Of a DNA stretch of 44,575 bases, positions 1 through 11,644 are shown one piece after another (position 1 is the first letter of the stretch; every line of letters begins with the position of its first letter). Under the pieces are notes generated by a model that was not told the origin of the DNA, searched no databases, and saw nothing but the letters and a program-made list of their open reading frames with translations. The translations under genes and the position numbers were made by a program. The stretch is from Batkoa obscura (lineage: Eukaryota > Entomophthoromycota > Entomophthoromycetes > Entomophthorales > Batkoaceae), in contig JASVEC010000129.1 in NCBI GenBank assembly GCA_030770535.1, positions 1-44,575 on the forward strand, given 5' to 3'.

Positions 1-1298
1 ATAAATAATAGATTAATTTATAAGAAAATTAATAATTTATTTAATGTAATATAGATTTAGATCGAATTAGTGAGATGGAATGCCCCCTTTGATATTAGTT
101 TAGCCTTAGTTTTATGTGGAGCGGATTTCTTTTTAGCTTTAGTAAGAATCTATTCAAACACTCAGTTATTTTGATAAAATACTAATGATTCTATTAGGGA
201 CATGCACCTAATTCATATTCTTTATTTAGTGAATTAGTAGATAAATTAGAATTAGCATGGAAAGCAAGGACGGATCCAAAGGTTTCACTTGAACCTAGTT
301 GATTCAAAATTTTGGAGGTACAAGGGATGGTACTTATTTAGACATATATAAAATTTTTTACACCTAATTTGGCATTTCGGGGCATCTATGGATTAGCTGT
401 GATTTTAATGGCTTATGATTTTTTTTTTGTAAGTTAATTGGAAAAAAGAATTTTGATTCTGATAAAGAAATTTATTTTAATAATATTCTTTTTAGGAAGC
501 TAGTATTGAATTTTCAACTATATTAGCTACCTTTTCAACAGAATGTATTACCCAATGTACTCTGTTAGAAGAAGATATTATTAGTAAGAAAGAATATTAT
601 GATGATTCAATGTATGGTTTGAATCAAAATTTACAATTAGCTTTTGTAACAAATAAGCAATTTGCTGCTCGATGTTTAAAAAAATTATTGATTTTGTTTA
701 GAGGTAAGTTTAAAATGTTTGAAATTAATTATTTGTTTGCAGATATTTGTTTTATTGCAATGTATTAATTAATTTCTACCTTTTTAGATGTTAGCCAGTA
801 AAATCCAACCAATTTCAAATATACAGAATGGATGTTAATTTTAATTCAATTTGGGTGGCCATATTGGGAATTTGCATTTGATAATGTCATCATTGTCAAA
901 AGGCTAGAAGAATACCCTGTAAAAGAATTCCCCATCTTATTAAAATATATTTATGGTAAGTTATTATTAATTTTTAACTTAATAACTTGAACTTATTGAA
1001 AAAAGATAGTTCTTTTTGTTTTTATATTTATGTTTTATACTTTTATTTTAATCTTTTAATCTATTTAGAACCCAATTATGCACGTAAATTAATGAATCAA
1101 ATAATGAAGCAGCCTAATTCTTTCCAATTTATATCCCATAAATTTGCACCTGGTTCAAAAATTACAAGTGAAATTTTGGTTGAAATGCATGCTATTATTG
1201 ATAATAGTAAAGAGTTGCTTAATAAAGGGGATTTTGATCCTTGGTTACAAAGTAAATTGGTTGAGTTTTTAAAGACGGAAATGCTAGTAAAAAAATAA
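1..1298 (+). pseudogene. 3' part of an unrecognised multi-exon host gene, frame interrupted
   Basis: Coding-like exons run in from the left edge: about 66-141, 198-428, 496-703, 788-955 and 1069-1298, separated by introns with GTAAG donors and TTTAG acceptors. The last exon is clean and ends in TAA at 1298. It encodes a helical, charged C-terminus containing EPNYARKLMNQIMKQ and LQSKLVEFLKTEM. The product looks alpha-helical, perhaps a helical-repeat protein, but I do not recognise the family. The frame does not stay open: exon 2 has a TGA near 300 and a TAG near 341 in the frame used by its flanks, while a neighbouring frame across 299-360 also looks coding. A TAA lies near 800 after the third junction. 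Either this copy is decaying or the sequence has small indels. It converges on the PPIL4-like gene. The 5' end is outside the window. Confidence 0.5.
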
Positions 1299-1525
1299 TA
1301 TAGGAGCTATTATTAAAAATAAATGTTGTATGTTTTAGTGCAATGTTTTTTTTCGTTTAGAGTATATTATAATATGTATTTGTTTTATTTTATTTAAATA
1401 TTTAATAAATGATACAAGTTAATAAGTATCTAAAAATTAAAACTAAATTAAAATAGAATAAAAAATTAATAAACTCACCACTCCCAAAGTTTTAATAAAT
1501 CTAAATTTAAGATCAGTTATTTATT

Positions 1526-2833
1526 TTAATACCTTGAACGTGAATTTTTCCTAGGTGATCGACGATCCTCTCTACGACGAGAATCATAACGAGAATCATC
1601 ACGATATCTGGTTTCCCTGTCTGTAGTAGAGCTCCTGTCCCCTCTTCTATCCCCTCTTCTATCCCTATCTCTCGAATGATATTCATCTTTTCTTCTCCTT
1701 TCCTCTTTAAATTCTCTTTTTTCCTTTGGATGCTCAAATACTAAATCATATTTCCTACTACTACCAAAACCTTCTTTATATTTGATTTCATATTTTGAGT
1801 TTCTATCTTCTGTTTCTGCTTTAATTCCTGAGCCTAAAAATTCTTACTTAATTTCGAAACGGATTGAGAAAAATCCACATGAATTCTTTTATCATCAATT
1901 AAAACATTATCCATTTTAAAATAAGCTTCTTCACAATCTTCTTGATTTTCAAATTCAATAAACGCATAACATAAACTTTCTCCTGTTTTAAAATCTCGTA
2001 TAATTTCACACGAAGTGACCGGTCCAAACCTAGAAAAGATCAATTCCAAATCTTCATCCCTCGTTATTGGATTTAATTTACAAACAAATAATACATTTTC
2101 TGGTGGTTTAACATCAGCAAATGGTAAATCCCCTACCATTTCTAATGTCAATGCTTGAGCTTGAGCTTCCCTTTCTCGAGTCAATTTCTCTAATTGTTCA
2201 GGTGGAAGATCAGGTTCTAATTCTTCATCTTCTCCCACTCTTAATGTATTTAGTAATTCTTTACTAGGTTCTGGGGACATTTCATGGTACTTGTAAACCT
2301 TCTGGATCTGGGAATGGATCTTCTAATATAATCGTATGTTTAATACGTATATCTCTTAATGGCTTATATTGATCATCACAATAAGTTTGATTTAATTTTT
2401 CTAATACCTCTAAACCTTCTGCAATATGACCAAAGGGCACGTAATTTCCATCCAGATAATCCAGATCTTCTTTTAATGAAAAAAAAAATTGAGAGCCAGC
2501 TAAAGTTACCTGCTTATCGCCCGAGTTAACTTTGGTTGTTACCATAGATATCACGCCCAATTTATCATGTTTTAATTTTGGATGATATTCTGGTGTAAAA
2601 TACTTCTTTTTTGTTGGACCATTTAATAAATTAAAAATGCTTTCACCACCTTTACCAGAATTGCTAGGATCCCCACTTTGAGCCATAAAATCTTTTTCCA
2701 CTTTATGAAATGTACAAAAATTATAATATTTTATTTTACATAATTTGATAAAATTTAAACATGTTTTTGGACACTCATTAACGTTCAAGTCCACTACTAT
2801 ATCTCCTAAAGAGGTCTCGATTAATACACTCAC
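1526..2833 (-). CDS. PPIL4: PPIL4/Cyp6-type cyclophilin-RRM protein, reading frame interrupted
   Basis: Nuclear RNA-binding, peptidyl-prolyl isomerase-like protein associated with splicing in other eukaryotes. The cyclophilin domain (2833-2285) has the PPIL4 hallmarks [27 protein letters not shown] and [12 protein letters not shown]. The canonical catalytic Arg is Lys in [11 protein letters not shown], so activity may be weak, as in the family. The linker SPEPSKELL and the RRM (2110-1850; [10 protein letters not shown] as RNP2, CYAFIEF as RNP1) follow. The tail (1830-1526) is rich in RD/RS dipeptides and contains [14 protein letters not shown]. Three irregularities are visible. The expected start reads GTG, with an ATG two bases out of phase. 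The cyclophilin and RRM parts lie in different frames, needing one T skipped at the TGA at 2284-2282. A second shift is needed in the T-run near 1836-1842. Homology continues across each, so this is one gene that is broken, mis-assembled or recoded. Confidence 0.85.
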
Positions 2834-3080
2834 ATCACAACTGGCCTTGTTTTTTGTTAATTGAAATTGAAACTAAGGCTATATTGATTTTGGTTTTTGG
2901 AATTTTGTAAGCTGAAATTTAGCTTTAATGAAAACGATTGGTTGGACTTTGGGACATGTTCTTTTTAGTTGGAATTTTTTTTGATTCAAAAATATAAAAT
3001 CCAATTTACAGTTAAGTTTAGGATCATATGCAAAAATCCATCAAGTTTTATTACAAAAAATAAATAAACGCAAATCCGAT

Positions 3081-3125
3081 CCTAACCCTAACCTTAACCA
3101 CTAACTTTAACCTTAGCCTAACTTT
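3081..3125. repeat. Degenerate telomere-like CCCTAA/TTAACC tract
   Basis: Six or so imperfect units of the CCTAACCCTAACCTTAACC kind in 45 bp. This is the C-strand of a TTAGGG-type telomere repeat, internal rather than terminal. A second degenerate tract in the opposite sense lies at 19044-19092. Confidence 0.5.
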
Positions 3126-3311
3126 GATTTTTAATTATATTTATCATATTAGCCATAATTGATTTTCTAATTAAAAATTATATAACATCATAAATTATAA
3201 AGCTGCTTTTTATAAAAATAAAATTAAAGAAATCAATATATATATAAATCTATCAAATTGATAAACTTTTTTAATCATTTACTTATATTTAATATAAATA
3301 ATACATAATAC

Positions 3312-3609
3312 GATGATATTTTCTTTGACTTCATCGCTTTTTCTGTCTTTTAAGTGGGGATTGTATTTTTGTATTTAAGAATTTTGCTAACAAATTTTCC
3401 GCTTAAATAGTGCTTAAAAAATGGAAGAAATAATGAAGTGGGGATGTATTTCTGTATTTAAGAATTTACTAACAATTTTTCCACCCAAATAACGCTTAAA
3501 AGATGGAAAAAGTAATGAAGCCAAAAAAACAAAGTCAAAAAAACACTCCCAAGTGTTATTTGAGTGAAAAAGTTACTGTAAAATTCTTAAACACAAAAAT
3601 ACATCCCCA
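3312..3609. repeat. Composite of three or four MITE copies, nested or abutting
   Basis: Pieces of the same roughly 100-bp element recur back to back. There is a truncated reverse copy to about 3353, a forward copy from 3355 (GGGGATTGTATTTTTG) and another from 3439 (GGGGATGTATTTCTG). The last segment ends in ACATCCCC at 3609. The order of insertion cannot be settled by eye. Confidence 0.7.
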
Positions 3610-4150
3610 TGTATTATAAATGTTTGTATTTAAACATAGGTAAATTTATGGATTTAAGTTAGATATCGTATCTCATTTATTATATATGATAAATAGGTAC
3701 CTCATAAAAAAATACATCTTTAAACTCACTACAAGTTAAATAATAAGATAGCTTTGTTTGGCGCTTTTGTTACCTTAAAAAATATACATATATTTGTGTA
3801 AACCGCATCCTGGTAATACAAATTCCCGATCCATCATTTATTAGCAGTTAAATTTAAACAAATACTGTTTTGCAAGTGTATTGCAACTATTTAATTTAAA
3901 AATTCATATCGATTCATAACGATTACTATAGAATAATACAACCAACACATTGGTGGAGTTACTTTACTACTAAATTATCAAAAAACAAGTATGGTGTTTG
4001 AGTGATTTGTCATCTAAAATAAAAACATTATAATATACCTGCAACTATGTAACATCATAGTTTAAATCAACATACAATTTATTAAGTATTCACATAATTT
4101 TTATAATAAATCATTCATATAGTAACTGATGCTTACTTTGTAATTGATTA

Positions 4151-4421
4151 TTATTTAGGATAGTAAAATATTGAGCTATTTAATCCAGAAATTTTAATAA
4201 AATTACTTCAGTAATCTTCAATGTTTAGCCGAAGCATTTCAGAAGTATATCTATCAATTTTAGTTACCAATAAAATTTTTATAATATGTTCTTCAAATTC
4301 ACTTAAGTGACTAAATAAAATTTGATAAAACAATAGCAATTTACTTTGTGAGTATTTTGTGGTTTAAATAAGCCTCATCTATGAAAATAGTATAATTAAA
4401 CTTAGGGTAATAAAGTTGAAA
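4151..4421 (-). pseudogene. Possible relic of a small helical-protein gene, divergent to P450-1
   Basis: The minus strand reads as coding, with an exon from about 4421 to 4344, an intron with a GTAAAT donor and TATTTAG acceptor, then a second exon containing LSEFEEHIIKILLVTKI and LRLNIEDY. A TGA follows IEDY in frame and the frame closes at 4151. The pattern (Y/F-x-E-x-I/V then EDY) resembles the complete small gene at 30107-30690 and the scrap at 8381-8460, but the similarity is judged by eye and is weak. No start or promoter could be placed. Confidence 0.25.
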
Positions 4422-4598
4422 CACGCCACATAAGTTTTAAAACTCATTATTTGAAAGTGAAATAAGGTTATAGCAAAATACAAGGTTATTTATTTTCTAG
4501 AGAACAAAAAAATGAACCCCTCGCTGTAATATAATGTAAGAATAACAATTCGCTAAAATGGATATTATTAAAAAAATGCTAAGTGGAACAATTGATAG

Positions 4599-4607
4599 TA
4601 TATAAAG
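4599..4607 (+). promoter_or_regulatory. TATA box of P450-1
   Basis: TATATAAAG lies 36 bp before the ATG at 4643. Similar TATA elements lie before the other P450 genes. The string AGTATATAAAGAC recurs at 8018-8030 without an obvious gene. Confidence 0.5.
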
Positions 4608-4642
4608 ACTGCAGATCAAAGATGATGATCAACTTTTACAAA

Positions 4643-6579
<1,937 letters not shown>

Positions 6580-6991
6580 ATATTTTATTGCTATATTGTA
6601 TAGTATTAATACTAATATGTAGCATTATGGGTTATAACAAACAAACCAAAAAAAGAAATAGACAAAAAAAATAGGTTAAATAGCTTAAGTTTAATCTTTG
6701 ATACTTTCTAGTTCATTTTATAAATATTGTATGGTGTTAAATATACAGCTGCTCAAACTCTATTGCGACCAAATTTGCAGTAGTTTTTAGAGTCATCTAC
6801 CTATTTGCTTAGTTTTCTAGAGCCTAATTTTTAGATTTAGTATATTTTTCCAAAATTTATTCCTAAATGAACACTTGTCTGTATCATAGTAGAATTACAA
6901 CAGTTGTACTAATCTTAAACCAACAGAATGTCGAAAACTTTAGAATTTTAAAATATTTAAAGCTATATAATAGGTAAAAGCCTTATATTTA

Positions 6992-7080
6992 AATGTTTTT
7001 TTTGTTTAAGGATCCTACTACCAATTTTTTCACTCAATAGTGCTTAAAAAAGTGCAAATAAATAAAGCTAAAAAAGACCT
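6992..7080. repeat. Degenerate MITE fragment
   Basis: Matches the interior of the roughly 100-bp MITE (CAATTTTTTCACTCAATAG, then TGCTTAAAAAAG) but lacks clear GGGG/CCCC ends. Confidence 0.5.
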
Positions 7081-7190
7081 CGTTTAATCCATCAAGCGCA
7101 TATGTCGTATATTTACGTCATGGTCAAAAGTAACTTTTAGTTGATGAAGCCATAAGTTTGAATATTCTAATTAGTGATTAAGTAATATAT

Positions 7191-7289
7191 AGGGATGCTT
7201 TTTCCTGCTTCATTACTTTTTCCATCTTTTGAGCGCTATTTAAATGAAAAGATTGCTAGTAAAATTCTTAAATATAAAAGTACATCCCC
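7191..7289 (-). repeat. MITE copy
   Basis: Runs from AGGGATGCTTTTTCC to TACATCCCC with the family interior TTCATTACTTTTTCCATC. The left flank is ATAT; the right flank ATCT is an imperfect match. Confidence 0.75.
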
Positions 7290-7774
7290 ATCTAGACTAT
7301 GAAATAAATAATGACTTTATTAACGTAAGGAGTTGTTAGCCTTAGTAGCTTTTTTGAAAATTTTGGAGACACTTAAGGAGTTAAATTTAAAAATTAAAAA
7401 TAAATGTTTAAAAAAATTAGAAAAATTTAACACAAAATAAAACATAAAATAAAACAACGATGGTATTTTATAATGCTTTTAATCGAGCAAGCTATAACAA
7501 TTAATAAAACGAATCTAAATTAGTTAAACTGTTTACAACTTTTCCTTTCCTGCTATAGATACAGTCATTTTAAAAAGCTTCATAAAAATCCTATATACTC
7601 TATAGCAGTTCAGTTTAAAATAGCTATTATGATTTATAGAAAATAGTTCATTAATAAACTTAAAAACTTACACTTTTAAATACAAGGGGGAAATATTTGT
7701 AAAGTATTTTTTGGTTAAGTATCCATACTAAAAGTTTGGTTTAATTTATATAAATAAAGTCCAAAAGAGAACAG

Positions 7775-7805
7775 AAGAATGAAAGAATGAAAGAATGAAA
7801 GAATG
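7775..7805. repeat. Tandem GAATGAAA microsatellite
   Basis: About four units of an 8-mer AGAATGAA in tandem. Confidence 0.8.
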
Positions 7806-8380
7806 GTAGTACCAGCCCATATTGGAATGGCGATCAATGAAATAATTTACCTTTTCATAGGTTAGCACCTGTAAGTTACCATATTGTCTTTGTAAGGGAA
7901 GGGATTGGTACTATATTAGATGTATAAGGACTCTCAACAGGAGTACCCGCCATTTCTTAAATAAAATTGGTATAAGGAAGAAAATCAATAATCTTTAATC
8001 TAATTTGTCAAAAATCAAGTATATAAAGACAGCACTAGTAACAATAAATAATATAATGAACTCAAGTATTTCTAAAGAAAGGGGTAATTTGATAAAGTAT
8101 TATTAATATAAATTTCCTTAGTTTTAACTTTATCTTTTTAAAACAAACGTAATGTTAGATAATTTAGTTCTTATATAAATAAGGATATTATAGAATACTA
8201 AAAATTAAGTAACTTTATAGTCTAAACTGGCATATATTTTGTTTATTTTAAACATCTTGAACCCTGTAACTCATTTTTAACATGTAGCAGCTAATCACTA
8301 GCTTAGAAATTGACTGTTAGTTATGATAGTAGTATATTAAGCTGTTTGGTTATAATTTAAAAATAATCACTTAGATACAT

Positions 8381-8460
8381 TATTTCTGTTTAACTGATAC
8401 ACTTGACGAACATATTCTTCATATGTATCCAAGTGATTAGAATTGGAACGTTTATAAAAA
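8381..8460 (-). pseudogene. Short coding scrap upstream of P450-2
   Basis: On the minus strand the frame reads NHLDTYEEYVRQVYQLNR before a stop. It resembles LSEFEEHIIKILLVTK in the relic upstream of P450-1, in the same divergent position. Too short to classify. Confidence 0.2.
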
Positions 8461-8751
8461 TGGTATTTTTACTTCAAGCGAGCATTTCACGGCCAAAATA
8501 GCCTCCATTTTTGAAAATAATATCATTTATTTAAACCTAAAATAATGAAATTCAAATGTATCATATGTGTTGGTTTTTCATCCCATAGTAAAGTAAATAC
8601 GATATAAAAACGCGGAAGTATTTATCCTTAAATAGTAAACAAAAGAAATCAAAACCAGGGGAACATATTATAGGAACAGTAATTCTTCGGATTAGGTATT
8701 AAAAATACGATTCCTTTTATTTTTAAGAAATGTTAAGGGAATAAAGGATAG

Positions 8752-8760
8752 TATAAAAAG
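8752..8760 (+). promoter_or_regulatory. TATA box of P450-2
   Basis: TATAAAAAG, 35 bp before the ATG at 8795. The spacing is close to that of P450-1. Confidence 0.5.
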
Positions 8761-8794
8761 ATCATAAATTGAAGATAAAGATCAACTTTCACAA

Positions 8795-10736
8795 ATGATC
8801 GAGATCAAATCAATTTTAATCATAGCTTCAATTTCACTATTAGTATACTATATTTATAGCGTAATATGGCTTGTTTAAAAATGGCAGAATACTAACATAG
8901 TTATATAGGTCATACATAGCTTGTTCTTTTGTCCATTAAGGAAGGTTCCAGGCCCATTAATCGTGCACTTTATTCCATTTTACTATAAACTCAAACAAGC
9001 TGATGGAACTCTACATGAATATGCATTGAATATTCATAAAAAATATGGCCATACAGTAAGAATTGGTAAATTAAATTTCATAATTCTAGTGACTCTAATA
9101 ATTATAACTATTTCTCAAGGGGGTGATTTAATTTCAGTTGTTTCAGATTCAGCTTGCAAAGAAATACATAATACTTATGATTACTTGAAAGATGGGCTTT
9201 ATGAGGCCATTAAAGTGATGGGCGAGAATATGCTTAATACTAAGTAAATTGTATATTGTTATTTAAACATGTCTAATAATATATTAGCGATAAAGAAGGT
9301 CACCGTTTTAAAGTAAGATATATAAGAAATCCATAAAGTAGTTCTTATCAACGTATTTAGAAAAGGATTTTGGCCCCGTTTTTTTCAGATAAGACAATTT
9401 TAAGTGTCGAAAATGTAGTCAAAGAGAATGTAGACAATTTAGTAAACAAGCTAGAGGAATTTTCAGATAATAATCAAAAATTTGATCTTGGACTCTATTT
9501 TCATTATTTTTCATTCGTAAGTTAAAAATACAAAAACTTATTTATTTATTTAACATACAATTAGGATATAATTGGTGACCTTGGATTTGGAAAACCATTC
9601 AATATGGTAAAGAAGGGATACCATCCAGTTATTGATTGGATAAAGGATGTTTTTCGCATAACATTTTTGGTATTTTATACTTTATCTATAAGGATTATAT
9701 ATTTAAAAATATTATAGGTGGCTGCATTCCCAGCCTTAAAGCATTTTCAATACGCTGTATTAAAAGCTTATATCAGGTATATATAGTTAATGTGGCATAT
9801 TAGTTGTAATAATAGCTTAGTTTTCTTTTGATGCGATAAATGATGCTAAAAACCATCCAGATAAAGTTACTATCATGAATGCCCTAATTAACGCTGAAGA
9901 TCCAGAAACTGGAAAGAAGCTTAGTGAAAAAGAAGTAGCTGAAGAATCTATGCTTCAAATGTAAACATTACAATTAAATTTTTCTATCACTAACTTGATT
10001 ACTAAGTGCCGCTGGAACAGATACCACTTCAAATACTCTTACCTGGTAATACTGCTAAAAAATTGTCATATCAAATAATAATATAAAATAGGTTTTTTTA
10101 TAACCTAGCAAATAATCCAGATGTATATGAAAAAGTTGAAAAGGAAATTCATAGCACTTTCCCAAACAAAGGTTCAATTAACTATTCTAAGGTCAAATCA
10201 GAATGTCATTATCTTAACGCTACAATTCATGAAAGTATGAGAATTAAACCAGTAGCTCCTGGTGTTTTAAGTAGATTCGTTCCTAAAGGAGGAAGGGTAA
10301 TAGATGGCTACTTTATTCCAGAAGGGGTAGTATAAATATGCATTTAATATATATTTAGTAAGATTATTTTAGACTTCTGTAGGGGCTGCTGCAATCGCAA
10401 AACATAATTTACCATCTTTATGGGAAGATCCCGATAATTTCAATCCAGAAAGGTGGTTAGAAAATGGAAAGTTCAAAAACAATCCAAATTTTTTTCCCTT
10501 TTCAATAGGTCCAAGAGCTTGTATCGGTAGAAGGTAAGAAAGACATAAATATTGTAATATTATATGTTTATATTTTTATTTTTACTAGTTTAGCTTGGAT
10601 GGAACTTTATTTGGTTACTGCAACTTTGATAAGAAATTTTAGATTTGAAAGAGAGAATAACAAGAGAATAAGTTCAAAATTCTACATGGTTGTTCAGCCT
10701 ACTGAGCCCATCTGCTATACTGTTAATAAAATTTAA
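8795..10736 (+). CDS. Cytochrome P450 monooxygenase (P450-2), 12 exons
   Basis: Tandem paralogue of P450-1 with the same exon plan. The N-terminal anchor starts MIEIKSIL, and exon 2 carries RKVPGPLIVHF. AGTDTT lies at about 10010-10030 (split by an intron just before it), the ExxR motif HESMR at about 10228-10242, FNPERW at about 10440-10456 and the haem loop [10 protein letters not shown] at about 10500-10530. The joined frame is open to TAA at 10736. The tract 9290-9566 is base-for-base identical to 5132-5408 of P450-1, including two introns, while the intron just before it differs. The gene ends tail to tail with the Zn2Cys6 gene. Substrate unknown; the very similar sequence suggests the same or an overlapping reaction to P450-1. 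Confidence 0.93.
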
Positions 10737-11644
10737 CTATACTTTAAGTACTTTTATATTCATTTTAAAAAACGTGCTTTTTTAATAGATTTATTAAAAT
10801 TAGATTATTATCAAAGTTTTAGCTAGAATATTTTTGAAAAATGTATTAAAAATACCAACTTTATTGGTATCTTACCTTTAGTTGTTCTTATCAGCAATAT
10901 TCTATTAATAGTTAAAGTAACTTAGTATAAGTTACTTTCTTAAAGAGCTTACCTAATTCGTCTTATTTGGAAATGCTTGCTACATTTAAAAATAAGAATT
11001 TCAAGAATAGAAATGTTAGTATAATGATTACTTTTGTTTTTTAAAAAAGGTTTGTATTGATATTGATACTATAAAAACCTCTTTATAAGTATCAAATATG
11101 AGAAATTTATGTTAAGTATATATCAAGTTTTACTATAAGGTTTAAAAGTATGTAGTTTCGATAACAAAATGTTTACTAGTTTCTTAATAAAAACTTATAA
11201 GTTATACTTTGTTAAACAGAAGTATTCGCTGTTGACTCTTTAAAATACAAATGATTAAAACTACTAGATACTATAAGCGTTTTGAAATAATAATATGGGG
11301 ATGTATTTTTGTATTTAAGAATTTTACTAATAATTTTTCCACTCAAATAATATTTAAAAGATGGAAAAAGTAATGAAGCTAAAAAAACATCCCCATATGT
11401 TGGTTGGAAAATAATTTACTTATTTATAAATCCGAATAATATCTTTAAATATATTTGAATAAGTAACTTTATTAAACTAAAGTGACGATTTTTGAAAAAC
11501 ATAAATTATGAGGTTATAGCTAAAATGTAAATAGGATTAAAAATACGAGATCCGATCATAAATATTAATAAAAAAGCGAAGAATATGTTGATAATAACTT
11601 TAGATGATGTTATAAAATTGCGGAATATAAGACATTTAAAATAT
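10737..11644. other. Intergenic between convergent P450-2 and Zn2Cys6 genes
   Basis: AT-rich 3' flanks with one complete MITE at 11297-11394. I see no coding frame. Confidence 0.6.
11297..11394 (+). repeat. MITE copy, complete, flanked by ATAT
   Basis: A good type copy of 98 bp, GGGGATGTATTTTTG to AAAACATCCCC, flanked on both sides by ATAT. The ends are inverted repeats of about 15 bp, and it has no coding capacity. Confidence 0.9.

Larger units (their letters stand above)
2836..4150. other. Intergenic, repeat-bearing, between PPIL4-like gene and P450-1 region
   Basis: No sustained coding frame. It contains a degenerate telomere-like tract (3081-3125) and a composite of MITE copies (3312-3609), listed separately. 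The rest is simple AT-rich sequence. Confidence 0.6.
6580..8794. other. Intergenic between P450-1 and P450-2
   Basis: Contains a degenerate MITE piece (6992-7080), a full MITE (7191-7289) and a GAAT-type microsatellite (7775-7805). An orphan TATA-like box lies at 8020-8028, followed by an ATG at 8056 opening only 16 codons. A short minus-strand coding scrap lies at 8381-8460. No other gene is supported. Confidence 0.5.

Noticed and set aside
1834-1847. A 14-nt intron (GTAAGAATTTTTAG) in the PPIL4-like gene
   Set aside because: Removing it does not restore the frame of the tail, and all credible introns here are at least about 40 nt.
1-2833. Reassigned stop codons (TAA/TAG as Gln, TGA as Trp) to explain the interrupted genes
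   Set aside because: The P450, Zn2Cys6, transposase and midasin frames all end at ordinary stops and never use them internally; PPIL4 needs frame changes, not read-through.
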